Notes under the pieces: model-generated | The model's database searches: none | What the model was told of the DNA's origin: nothing | The model's input: only the letters and a program-made list of their open reading frames with translations | Translations under genes and position numbers: made by a program | Source: Polluticaenibacter yanchengensis | Lineage (GTDB): Bacteria; Bacteroidota; Bacteroidia; Chitinophagales; Chitinophagaceae | Assembly (NCBI GenBank): GCA_027854065.1 | Contig: JAQGEF010000004.1 | Coordinates: 1-64,000, forward strand | Reading direction: 5' to 3' | DNA: 64,000 bases | Part shown: piece after piece, positions 18,784 to 27,044 of the stretch | Position numbering within the stretch: position 1 is the first letter of the stretch | How the letters are laid out: every line of letters starts with the position of its first letter

Positions 18784-19449
18784 TTATTCATAAATATAAA
18801 ACATTCCGGAGCTAAAAGCTGTCCAGGCGCAGGCTTTTAATTTCACCTTTTTGAGCATATTGTTAGTCCAGGTATTGCATGTATTAAACATGTGATACCT
18901 GCCTTGCGACTCATAAAATTGCACATCTTTACCATATGCGCCCAATTTATCTTCCACCGGAATAATGTCCCCTTTTCCATCCAACACAAAATAAGATCTC
19001 AAATGTGAGACCAGCTGCTGGTACTGCACCACTGAAAGCTGTATCGGCACTGTCTTTTTATATACAGGCACATTTGCAAGCAACTCAATTTTCATCAGGC
19101 TGTTTTTATCCATACCAAAAGCCGCAGTTATAGCCGTAGATATTTTAAGATCTGCCCAGGTAGGCGTTTCCAGAAAAAACTTTTTATGCCCCCATCCAAA
19201 TGAGATATAGCGGAAACTTTTATCAGCTATTTTAAATTCAGTATTCCAATCCTTAATATCGTTATCAACAGGCAATACCAAATCCGTATGAGCACCATTC
19301 GTTGTAAGATAAATCGTCACATCATTTTTCGTGATGTTTTTATCATTAACGGATATCCGGGACAAACAAAATTCTGCAATAAAATAGAGGATAAAAAAAG
19401 TCAGCAGAATACCAATGCCTTTAAATATTATTTTAAATATCGCTTTCAT
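18784..19449 (-). CDS. DUF2459 / TIGR02117 family protein
   Basis: 222 aa with an N-terminal membrane helix (about 5-25). The motifs TNGAHTDLVLPV, FGWGHKKFFLETPTWADL and TCNTWTNNML define DUF2459, a family sometimes found near urease genes and of unknown function; the conserved His and Cys suggest a hydrolase-like active site. I chose ATG 19449: the ATG at 19528-19530 lies inside the tail of hairpin element A6 and gives an N-terminus without family resemblance. It converges on the PBP2 gene with 2 bp between stops. Confidence 0.82.
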   Translation of the reverse strand: MKAIFKIIFKGIGILLTFFILYFIAEFCLSRISVNDKNITKNDVTIYLTTNGAHTDLVLPVDNDIKDWNTEFKIADKSFRYISFGWGHKKFFLETPTWADLKISTAITAAFGMDKNSLMKIELLANVPVYKKTVPIQLSVVQYQQLVSHLRSYFVLDGKGDIIPVEDKLGAYGKDVQFYESQGRYHMFNTCNTWTNNMLKKVKLKACAWTAFSSGMFYIYE

Positions 19450-19508
19450 ACCTGTTAATAAACAATCACATGAAATAGTACCCTCCCGATATGTTAATTT
19501 TTTTATAA

Positions 19509-19662
19509 TGCCATTTGGGGCTTTCTCCATTTGTAACCAAAATCGTCAATGGTACGGCGTACTGCAGGGTTACGTACTCGCCACTATAGCTTTAGTTAGC
19601 TGGTTTTCCCGGGGCTCGTACCGGGCGCAAGGCGCGCCCGCCTGCTGTCCGCCGCAGCCCTT
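19509..19662 (-). repeat. Intergenic hairpin element family A, copy A6 (inverted)
   Basis: Same ends as the other copies, on the minus strand: it starts GGGCTGCGGCGGACAGCAGG and ends AGCCCCAAATGGCATTATAA. The head faces the head of copy A3, 75 bp away, giving a 12-bp inverted repeat between the two heads (GCCGCAGCCCTT and its complement). Its internal stem is short (GGTACG with CGTACC). Confidence 0.7.
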
Positions 19663-19734
19663 AAGCACCAGAAATACTATTAAACAAGCTTCAATGCAGA
19701 ACATTACTCAATGATAAACAGAATACAAAGGATG

Positions 19735-19916
19735 AAGGGCTGCGGCAGGCGTTGGTGGCGAGGAACGAGCCAGTGGATTTTTGCAGGACGACACAAACAA
19801 TTCTACAATTATAAAAAGAGTCCTGCAAAATCCACCGAGCGTAGCGGAGCCATAAGCCCGCCGGACAAAACTTAAATAGAATATAAAAGTTCCATAGCCC
19901 CAAATCAATAAAAAAA
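19735..19916 (+). repeat. Intergenic hairpin element family A, copy A3
   Basis: Begins AAGGGCTGCGGCAGGCG and ends ATAGCCCCAAATCAATAAAA. It has the small hairpin TGGC-GAGGAACGA-GCCA and a long stem: the arm at 19773-19789 (GTGGATTTTTGCAGGAC) pairs with 19820-19835 apart from one bulged T. Its A-rich tail is the T-tract of the sodA terminator on the other strand. Confidence 0.82.
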
Positions 19917-19942
19917 GGAGAAAACCAATGCTTTCTCCTTTT
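19905..19942 (-). terminator. Intrinsic terminator of sodA
   Basis: AAAAGGAGAAA (19913-19923) pairs with TTTCTCCTTTT (19932-19942), loop 8 nt, followed on the minus strand by a T-rich tract that belongs to the tail of repeat A3. Confidence 0.75.
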
Positions 19943-19960
19943 CTATTAAATTGTTATAAA

Positions 19961-20566
19961 CTATTTTGCCTGTGCAAACCTTTCTGCAACAACATCCCAG
20001 TTTACAACATTCCAGAATGCATCAATAAAGTCAGGACGTTTGTTTTGATACTTTAAGTAATAAGCATGCTCCCAAACATCCAAACCTAAGATCGGGGTGC
20101 CTTTTACTTCTGCAACGTCCATTAAAGGATTATCCTGGTTTGGCGTACTGCTTACAACCAGTTTACCATCTTTTACAATCAACCATGCCCAACCACTGCC
20201 AAAACGACCGGTAGCAGCTTTTTTGAACTCCGCTTTAAAATTCTCTAATCCACCTAAATCAGATTCAATAGCTGCAGCTAATGCGCCTGAAGGAGCAGCA
20301 CCATTATTTACTTTTAAAGACTTCCAAAAGAAATCATGATTCCAGTGGCCACCACCATTATTACGCACAGCCGGGCTGATACTACCTGCATTTGCTACTA
20401 ACTCTTCTAAACTTTTACCCTCGTTTGGAGTACCTGCAATAGCAGCATTTAAGTTTGTAACATATGCGTTATGATGCCTGTCATGGTGAATTTCCATGGT
20501 TTGCGCATCGAAATATGGTTCTAGAGCATCATTGCTGTACGGTAAAGGCGCTAATGTAAATGCCAT
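19961..20566 (-). CDS. sodA: Superoxide dismutase, Mn-type
   Basis: 201-aa Fe/Mn superoxide dismutase that dismutates superoxide to hydrogen peroxide and oxygen. Metal ligands are His27 (MEIHHDRHH), the histidine in [11 protein letters not shown], and the Asp and His in [13 protein letters not shown]. The glycine in NNGGGHWNH and the glutamine in [11 protein letters not shown] are the positions that mark Mn-type or cambialistic enzymes rather than Fe-type. There is no signal peptide, so it is cytoplasmic. It is a single gene with its own terminator. Confidence 0.95.
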   Translation of the reverse strand: MAFTLAPLPYSNDALEPYFDAQTMEIHHDRHHNAYVTNLNAAIAGTPNEGKSLEELVANAGSISPAVRNNGGGHWNHDFFWKSLKVNNGAAPSGALAAAIESDLGGLENFKAEFKKAATGRFGSGWAWLIVKDGKLVVSSTPNQDNPLMDVAEVKGTPILGLDVWEHAYYLKYQNKRPDFIDAFWNVVNWDVVAERFAQAK

Positions 20567-20712
20567 AATTAATAATATTTAAAATGTTTATAATACTGTT
20601 AAACAGATTTAAAAAAAATCCTGCTATTAATGAACCACAAAAATAAAGCCTAAGTATTAATTCTGCCAATTATGCGCATTTTATTATATAAAATTCCCGT
20701 TTAAATAACATT

Positions 20713-22482
20713 CTATTTTTCTTTGAACAGGATATTCACATAAGGAAAGTTCTTTTCTACCTCATTTGTTTCTAAAATAAAGCCATCTTCTATTTTTTCA
20801 CCACGCATTTTAAGCTTGCCATAGGGCCAGTTCATACAAGGTCCCTCCGCATTCAGGCAGGAAAAACCTTCTTTATCGTTAGGGATATATAATTTCTGCC
20901 CATTCCGTAATAAAACAAACGGAAAATCCGGTGTGTGTTTGTACCTGTAATCTTTTAGCGGCTTAATTAATACCGACTGAAACATAAAACGATAACTGGC
21001 AGGATGCAAATGAAAAAACGACAGGTAATGGATCGTTAACGGTAAAAGCAATACTTTAAAGGAAAACAATAATTTCTTTTGAATGTTTTCACTAAACCTG
21101 ATTTTGTAAGAAAAATAATAAACACTTACAAAAATGGTACTGGCAACATAGGAAATGCCAAACCTGAACTCAGGAGAACTTACAAACCAGATAATTAAAC
21201 TCAGGTATAATATGATCCAGAGTGTAAAAATTAAATTGCAGCTTCTCTTACGCTTTTTTAATAGCAGCAGCATCCAGGGTATTACAGATAAAAATGCTAA
21301 CAATGTGAGTATTAGTCCTGTAGGATGATGAGAAACGTACAATGTAAACCAACTTTTAATCCTGTCCAATATGGGCAAGGTTTGAAAAAGATAATAATCA
21401 GGATTGCCATTTTGTGAAGGGCCAAACTTACAAAATACATAATCCAATCTTATGACTTCCGGAGGTACTTCATAACTTAAATTGAAAAAGTTCGTACCTA
21501 CCACAGGATAGAATAAATACCCGCTCATGACCACATTCCTCACTAAAAACGGCACAATAATGAGTATTAATGGAATACTTGCAAAAAAGATCTGCCGGAA
21601 TTGGTACCCCTTTTTCAAAGCTATATGCAACAGGAGAAATAATGAAAAGCCCAATAACACCGTTGTAATTTTTACCGTGACCGCAAATGAGATAAAAACT
21701 AACAGCTTAACAATATATCCCGGTGTAATGGTATCGTTTATAATTCCGTTTAATATTAAGTAGGTACAATAGAAAACCATGTACGCTGCCAGCAAGTCAG
21801 GTGATGGCGAACTGATATTACCTAAGGTTACTTTTAAAAGAATAATAGCGGCAATAAACAGTGCTATTTGCATAGCTGTGTTCTTACTCAGGTAAATGCT
21901 TTTTAAGATAAAAGCATAAAACATTAAAGCGATCACATAATTAAGCGTATAAAGGGCCTGCCCGAAAATATCAGTAAACGAATAGGGTGCACTTAATACA
22001 AAAGTAGCCGGGTTAAATGCATACCTTCCATGCAAATTAGCTAATCCGGGAACCAATTTGTAGCTCTCATACCATTTAATGCTCAAATAATGGTATTCCC
22101 CGCTATCCCAGTTTAATGGCGCAACAATACCTGCCACCACTAATAAAATAGCGAAGGCTAAAGTTATCAGCACATATTTCCTGTTGAACAGGATACTCAA
22201 GCCGGACTTGACGCTATTATTGAATGATTTTATTTTGTGCTTATAAAAGGCCTCATAGAGAGCAATACATAAAAGCGGAATAAGCACATAAAAATTCAAC
22301 GGAATTAATAAAGAACATAAATTGAAGTAAACCAGGCTGAGGACTAATCCAAACAGGAATTTATCAAAAAAACTGCCGGATAAATTAACATGGCCGGTTT
22401 TCTCAAAAAAGGTAATTATCCAGGAGCCTGAAAAATAGGTTATGAACAATAATAAACAAGCAATTAATAGGATCAGCAGCAT
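20713..22482 (-). CDS. LIC_10190-type polytopic membrane protein
   Basis: 589 aa with about 12-13 predicted membrane helices and a C-terminal soluble segment of about 90 residues. The region WDSGEYHYLSIKWYE followed by LANLHGRYAFNPATF resembles the LIC_10190 membrane protein family and, more loosely, GT-C glycosyltransferases, in which acidic residues in the first large loop are catalytic. It could act in cell-surface glycan assembly; no glycan genes are nearby and the function is not established. Divergent from the SurA-like gene. Confidence 0.65.
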   Translation of the reverse strand: MLLILLIACLLLFITYFSGSWIITFFEKTGHVNLSGSFFDKFLFGLVLSLVYFNLCSLLIPLNFYVLIPLLCIALYEAFYKHKIKSFNNSVKSGLSILFNRKYVLITLAFAILLVVAGIVAPLNWDSGEYHYLSIKWYESYKLVPGLANLHGRYAFNPATFVLSAPYSFTDIFGQALYTLNYVIALMFYAFILKSIYLSKNTAMQIALFIAAIILLKVTLGNISSPSPDLLAAYMVFYCTYLILNGIINDTITPGYIVKLLVFISFAVTVKITTVLLGFSLFLLLHIALKKGYQFRQIFFASIPLILIIVPFLVRNVVMSGYLFYPVVGTNFFNLSYEVPPEVIRLDYVFCKFGPSQNGNPDYYLFQTLPILDRIKSWFTLYVSHHPTGLILTLLAFLSVIPWMLLLLKKRKRSCNLIFTLWIILYLSLIIWFVSSPEFRFGISYVASTIFVSVYYFSYKIRFSENIQKKLLFSFKVLLLPLTIHYLSFFHLHPASYRFMFQSVLIKPLKDYRYKHTPDFPFVLLRNGQKLYIPNDKEGFSCLNAEGPCMNWPYGKLKMRGEKIEDGFILETNEVEKNFPYVNILFKEK

Positions 22483-22645
22483 TTCATCGAATCGTTTGGT
22501 CTCGCTTTCTGGTAATGGATTCGAATATAACGCAAAAAAGAGTCCTTATAGTATATAATAGCCTAATAACTATATTAAACCTTAATATTTTGAGTAAAAA
22601 AAGGTTAAAAACGGCTGATCTTATTAAATATTATTGCATTTAAGG

Positions 22646-22653
22646 TACATTTG
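22646..22653 (+). promoter_or_regulatory. Candidate -7 promoter element of the SurA-like gene
   Basis: TACATTTG, an exact match to TAnnTTTG, ends 18 nt before the ATG at 22672. No convincing -33 element was found. Confidence 0.35.
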
Positions 22654-22671
22654 ACGAATTAGAAATTTAGC

Positions 22672-24030
22672 ATGAAGAAGATAATTTTTATTCTTGCCAC
22701 AATACTTATTACTGTCACTCAGCTTTCTGCACAAGCGAAAAAGTTTGTAGTGGACCAGATTGTAGGTAAAGTAGGCGACCGTATTATTCTTAAAAGCGAT
22801 ATCAGCAATGCCATAGAAGATGCCAGGCGCCAGGGTATGGAACTACCGGAAAATCCGAATTGCGCATTCATGGAATCTGAACTGGTAAAAAAAGCATTGG
22901 TATTACAAGCTGAAAAAGACTCCATAACCATAGATGAGGAAGAGATTGAAGCGAAAATTGATATGCAGATCCGCTCTTTCATTCAAAACTATGGTAGCCG
23001 TGAGGCATTAGAAGATATTGCAGGTCGTAGCATTGACCAGCTAAAAGAAGATTTCAAGCGTCCTTTCAAAGAGCGTGAACTTGCCAATAAAATGCGCGAG
23101 AAAATCCTGGAAACCATTAAAATCTCTCCAATAGAAGTAAAAGCATACTTTGACGGGATTCCAAAAGACAGTTTGCCTTATTACGAGTCAGAACTGGAAA
23201 TTGGTAAAATTGTCGTGTATCCCAAACCCGACAGGGAAGTGGAAAGCTATGCGGCAAAAGAACTGAATGATATTAAAAAGCAGGCTGAGTCCGGTAAACC
23301 ATTTGAAAGACTTGCCAGTTTGTATAGTGAAGATAAAGGAACCGAGCAGCAAGGCGGTGTATTAAATTTAAACCGCAATGACAAACAATGGGACCCGGCA
23401 TTCTTCCAAACCGCATTTAAATTAAAAGAAGGCCAGATCTCGAATGTTGTAAAATCAAAATTTGGCTTCCACATCATAAAAGTGATCAGCAAAAACGGGG
23501 ACGATATTGCCGTACGCCATATCCTTAAAATCCCAATGGTAACAGATGATGAAGTAAAAGAATCCATTGAAAAACTGGATTCCGTGCGTAGTAAATTAAT
23601 TGCAGGAACCATTCAGTTTGGTGAAGCAGTAAGCAAATACAGTGAAGATGATGACGATAAATTTTCCGGTGGTATGGTGCTCGGCCCGGACGGTTCCAGC
23701 TATGTCACCATCGATCAACTGGATAAAAACATGATCGCGGTTATAAAAGATATGAAACCGGGGCAATACAGCCAACCGCTTAAAATGAAAGATAATAACG
23801 GTAAAGATTGTGTAGCTATCATTTATTTACGCAATCGTACCAACCCGCATGTTGCCAATTTAAAAGATGATTACAACAAGATCTCTCAACACGCACTGGC
23901 TGAGAAAAAGCAAAATACATTGACCAAATGGTTTGCAGAAAGAATTAATACTTATTACATTTTCCTTGACCCATCCTATTCAGGATGTGACGATTTAGGT
24001 CCATGGTTAAAAGCAAGTGTAAAAAATTAG
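22672..24030 (+). CDS. SurA-like peptidylprolyl isomerase (two parvulin domains)
   Basis: 452-aa exported folding catalyst. A signal peptide (1-22, ending LSAQA) is followed by a SurA-type N-terminal domain (FVVDQIVGKVGDRIILKSDI). The first parvulin domain is about 173-270 (YSEDKGTEQQGGVLNLNRND, FGFHIIKVI) and the second about 276-385 (VRHILKIP, KYSEDDDDKFSGGM). It probably assists outer-membrane protein assembly in the periplasm. The C-terminus ends near a conserved-looking Cys in SYSGCDDLGPW. It is single, with a strong terminator beginning at the stop codon. Confidence 0.9.
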   Translation: MKKIIFILATILITVTQLSAQAKKFVVDQIVGKVGDRIILKSDISNAIEDARRQGMELPENPNCAFMESELVKKALVLQAEKDSITIDEEEIEAKIDMQIRSFIQNYGSREALEDIAGRSIDQLKEDFKRPFKERELANKMREKILETIKISPIEVKAYFDGIPKDSLPYYESELEIGKIVVYPKPDREVESYAAKELNDIKKQAESGKPFERLASLYSEDKGTEQQGGVLNLNRNDKQWDPAFFQTAFKLKEGQISNVVKSKFGFHIIKVISKNGDDIAVRHILKIPMVTDDEVKESIEKLDSVRSKLIAGTIQFGEAVSKYSEDDDDKFSGGMVLGPDGSSYVTIDQLDKNMIAVIKDMKPGQYSQPLKMKDNNGKDCVAIIYLRNRTNPHVANLKDDYNKISQHALAEKKQNTLTKWFAERINTYYIFLDPSYSGCDDLGPWLKASVKN

Positions 24031-24077
24031 TAATAATAAAAAATGACTGTCGATGACAGTCATTTTTTATTATTACT
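24029..24077. terminator. Bidirectional terminator after the SurA-like gene
   Basis: Perfect 23-bp inverted repeat (arms 24029-24051 and 24055-24077, 3-nt loop) with the core AATGACTGTC-GAT-GACAGTCATT followed by T6. It begins within the stop codon region. Confidence 0.92.
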
Positions 24078-24142
24078 AAGGATAAGTCATACAATATTAT
24101 TATTGCCTGACTTACTTTTTTTCATTTACCGGTTTGTTGTAA

Positions 24143-24880
24143 TTAGCTATTCCATATACGCCAGGCTTCCTCTGCCTGTCCCACCAGCATATCATAACCA
24201 TTTTGTATAACAGCACCTTTCTCTTTCGCCAATTGTAAGAACTTTGTTACTTCCGGGTTATATACCAGGTCAAAGAAATAATGTTGCGAAGTCACTGCTT
24301 CATAAGGTAATAAAGGTGCTTCATCTATATTAGGGAATGTACCAACCGGTGTACAGTTAATCACCACTTTGTATTCCTCTAATAAAGCAGGTGTGATATC
24401 CTCAAACAAAATCTGTCCCGGCACTGTTTGCCTGCGCCCGGCTAATTGGTATGAGATATTAAGTGAATCCAGAGCATTTAGAACGGCTTTGGCAGCACCA
24501 CCGGCACCCAACACCAGGGCTTTTGTATGATGTGGTTGCAAATGTTGCTTAAAGCTATTTAAAAAGCCTGTCACATCCGTATTATAACCAATCAACTTCC
24601 CATCTTTAATAGCAATGCAGTTACAGGCATTCAGCCCGGCCGGTAATTCTGACTCATCCAGGTATGCCAGCACCTGTTCTTTGTATGGTATGGTCACATT
24701 CAGCCCGGCAAGGTTGGGGTTAGCCGATAAAACAGCCGTTAGTTGATCGATGCCTTCTATCGGGAAAAGATGATACTCACAGTTGCCAATATTTTCATCT
24801 GCAAACTTTTGTGTAAAATACTTTTTGGAAAAAGAATGTCCCAAGGGATAGCCAATTAAGCCGAAAACTTTAGTTGCCAT
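24143..24880 (-). CDS. aroE: Shikimate dehydrogenase
   Basis: 245-aa NADP-dependent enzyme converting 3-dehydroshikimate to shikimate in aromatic amino acid synthesis. Motifs: GYPLGHSFSKKYF for shikimate binding, LNVTIPYKEQV with the catalytic lysine, NTDVTGF, the nucleotide-binding GAGGAAKAVLNAL, and NGYDMLVGQAEEAW at the C-terminus. Length is slightly below the usual 270, as in many Bacteroidota. The phosphosulfolactate synthase gene precedes it on the same strand, but a terminator lies between them. Confidence 0.95.
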   Translation of the reverse strand: MATKVFGLIGYPLGHSFSKKYFTQKFADENIGNCEYHLFPIEGIDQLTAVLSANPNLAGLNVTIPYKEQVLAYLDESELPAGLNACNCIAIKDGKLIGYNTDVTGFLNSFKQHLQPHHTKALVLGAGGAAKAVLNALDSLNISYQLAGRRQTVPGQILFEDITPALLEEYKVVINCTPVGTFPNIDEAPLLPYEAVTSQHYFFDLVYNPEVTKFLQLAKEKGAVIQNGYDMLVGQAEEAWRIWNS

Positions 24881-24885
24881 AGGTT

Positions 24886-24918
24886 ACAAAAATAAAAAAC
24901 CGGGTTTGAAACCCGGTT
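24886..24918 (-). terminator. Terminator between phosphosulfolactate synthase and aroE
   Basis: AACCGGG and CCCGGTT flank a 7-nt loop (24898-24918). On the minus strand the stem is followed by TTTTTTATTTTTGT. This makes the two genes separate transcription units despite their shared strand and 48-bp spacing. Confidence 0.8.
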
Positions 24919-24928
24919 AATATTATCA

Positions 24929-25693
24929 TTATTTTTTATCAAGATAAAGTTCGAAAGTATCACCACGAAGCCCGATTCTCATTGTTTCCAAAGCAATGAT
25001 TTCCTGGGGGGCAATATTTCCCAGGTTCACATTACAACCCAATAATTCCAGGAAATATAGTTGCTGTGCTTTTTGTGGCGCTTCCCAGATAATACGTTCC
25101 CCGGGAATCTGTGTCAATATCTCCTGCACAAGGCCTTCGCGTACTTCACCGGAACCACGGTAGATACCTACATTACCTGCTTCACGCGCTTCAGCTATTA
25201 CATATGAACTTCCGGCCTCCAGTTCAGCACGCATCAACTCAATCCATTTATACGGTGGTATAATGTGAGCCGCATCTTTACTGCCTACTTCACTCAACAC
25301 TGTACCATGCTTGGTAAGCTTTTCTATATACCCGCACTTTTCGGCATGAGGAATAGTAATAGAGCCGTCAGATACTTCCATCCAGTCAATGCTGTAATCC
25401 CTGCAAACGCTTATATAGTCTTCAAATTGATTCCTTATTAAAAAAGCTTCGAAAAGCGTTCCGCCAAAGTAAACCGGTAATCCGTGAGATTTATATAATT
25501 CAATTTTCTGGCTTAGGTTAGGCGTTACGTAAGAGGTGCCAAAACCTAATTTTATAACATCGATGTGCGGTAAACCAACATCCATCATGTTTTTTGCTTC
25601 CTGTAAACTAAGACCTTTGTCCATAACCATCGTTAAACCGTTTTTACGCGGCTTAATCAGGCGGTCAGGCATTTGAGATAGAAAAAAATTCAT
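24929..25693 (-). CDS. comA: Phosphosulfolactate synthase
   Basis: 254-aa ComA-family enzyme, which adds sulfite to phosphoenolpyruvate to form phosphosulfolactate. Signatures are RKNGLTMVMDKGLSLQEA, DVIKLGFGTSYV, PVYFGGTLFEAF, WMEVSDGSITI, and SEVGSKDAAH. I chose ATG 25693 (MNFFLSQMPDRL) because the family begins about there; an ATG at 25750 would add 19 hydrophobic residues. Archaeal ComA serves coenzyme M synthesis; in Bacteroidota the end product is not established, and a link to sulfonate metabolism is only a possibility. The other com genes are absent. Confidence 0.88.
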   Translation of the reverse strand: MNFFLSQMPDRLIKPRKNGLTMVMDKGLSLQEAKNMMDVGLPHIDVIKLGFGTSYVTPNLSQKIELYKSHGLPVYFGGTLFEAFLIRNQFEDYISVCRDYSIDWMEVSDGSITIPHAEKCGYIEKLTKHGTVLSEVGSKDAAHIIPPYKWIELMRAELEAGSSYVIAEAREAGNVGIYRGSGEVREGLVQEILTQIPGERIIWEAPQKAQQLYFLELLGCNVNLGNIAPQEIIALETMRIGLRGDTFELYLDKK

Positions 25694-25795
25694 TATCGTT
25701 TGTATCAATGATAAATTGGCAATTTGAATCATAAAAGGCTTATTAAACATGAAACTTTAATAAGCCCTACTCAAAATCACCAAATAATTATATTG

Positions 25796-26068
25796 CTAAT
25801 TAGATTTTTTAAAGATGGCGTAAATTTCTACAATTAATCCTAAAACTATAAGAATGGGAGCAACCGTAAGACGTGTTTTACTATATACTTCATTATAATT
25901 AAACTGGTTAGGATCTGCACTCTTACCACCAACCATCAGTAACATGCCAATAGCAATAATCACGGCACCTATCAGCATAAACAGGTAATTAGACTTACCA
26001 AATAACGGAGACTGGTCTATACCACTATTCGCGTTTTTCGCAGTTGACTTAGAATGAACAGTTGCCAT
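25796..26068 (-). CDS. DUF3098 family membrane protein
   Basis: 90-aa protein with two membrane helices (YLFMLIGAVIIAIGMLLMVGG and LTVAPILIVLGLIVEIYAIF). The helix-linking segment with FNYNEVYSKTRLTVAP is typical of DUF3098, a Bacteroidota family often found near cell-division gene ftsX; here that neighbour is absent. I chose ATG 26068 (MATVHSKS); the longer reading needs a TTG. Function unknown. Confidence 0.85.
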   Translation of the reverse strand: MATVHSKSTAKNANSGIDQSPLFGKSNYLFMLIGAVIIAIGMLLMVGGKSADPNQFNYNEVYSKTRLTVAPILIVLGLIVEIYAIFKKSN

Positions 26069-26297
26069 ATTCTTTAATAATAAAAGTTTATAATGGCGCA
26101 ATTTACGACTATGTGTTATAAAATGCAAATTCAGAAAAAAATGAGTGTGTTAAAAAATGTTTCAGAATTTGATCATTGATAATATAAACTACTGTTTAAA
26201 CAAAGTACTTACCCATCCATTCCCTGGAAAGACCACATCAGAAAACGATTAAACAACCCATCCTAAGCCATTCCGAAAGCTTCCTCTTAGCGTTTGC

Positions 26298-27044
26298 CTA
26301 TTTAAAATGTAGAAGCAATGCATCTTTATAACTGGCAGATACCTCCAGCTCAGCCCCATCTAATAAGGTAAGATAGCCGCCTGCTCCTTTTTTGTAAGAT
26401 TTAATGAAATAAGTATTGACGATATGCGACTTATGAATTCGCAAAAAATGAGCAGGTAATATGGTTTCAAAATGCTTTAAAAAGCGACAAACCATAAACT
26501 CCTTTTGATTAGCTGTATAGATATTAGTGAAATTGCCATTGCCTTTTAAGCGGACCACCTCTTTTACCGGGATAACGTCAAAACCCTCTAAAGTGGGCAT
26601 TACCAGCTGCTGTTCCGATTGATGCTGCAGATTGTGCACCACCATTTGATTATGGTTAAAGTATTGTTCCTTTTGTATAGATTCTGCTACTTTGGTAACA
26701 GCCAATATCAACTCCTCTATATCTATTGGTTTCAACAAATAATAAGCTGCGCTCATATTAAGCGCCTTAATAGCATACTCCGTAAATGCCGTTACAAATA
26801 TCGTTTGAAAGCGATATTCCCTGCAAGCCTCCAACACATCAAAAGCATTGGCAAACGGCATTTCCACATCCAAAAATACCAACTGGGGATGGACAGATTT
26901 TATAAGCTCGATCCCCTCTCGCCCATTTTCAGCCATGCCCACAATTTCCAGTTGCGGGCAATATTTTTGGATGTAAGAAGAAAGTACTTTTCTTGCCGCC
27001 AATTCATCTTCAACGATTATTGTTCTAATTTTTTGAAATGTCAT
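26298..27044 (-). CDS. LytTR-family response regulator
   Basis: 248 aa: receiver domain (about 5-120) with acidic pocket VEDE, phosphoacceptor Asp59 in LVFLDVEMP, and K in YLLKPIDIEEL, then a LytTR DNA-binding domain (about 150-248: VIPVKEVVRLKGNGNFTNIY, LPAHFLRIHKSHIVN). Its first 20 nt overlap the end of the sensor kinase gene, so the two are co-translated. LytTR regulators bind pairs of direct repeats about 21 bp apart; such a pair lies upstream of the kinase gene. Confidence 0.95.
   Translation of the reverse strand: MTFQKIRTIIVEDELAARKVLSSYIQKYCPQLEIVGMAENGREGIELIKSVHPQLVFLDVEMPFANAFDVLEACREYRFQTIFVTAFTEYAIKALNMSAAYYLLKPIDIEELILAVTKVAESIQKEQYFNHNQMVVHNLQHQSEQQLVMPTLEGFDVIPVKEVVRLKGNGNFTNIYTANQKEFMVCRFLKHFETILPAHFLRIHKSHIVNTYFIKSYKKGAGGYLTLLDGAELEVSASYKDALLLHFK

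Noticed and set aside
19450..19530. Upstream ATG extension of the DUF2459 gene
   Set aside because: The extra N-terminus is encoded by the tail of hairpin element A6 and gives no family resemblance; ATG 19449 is followed by a normal membrane helix.
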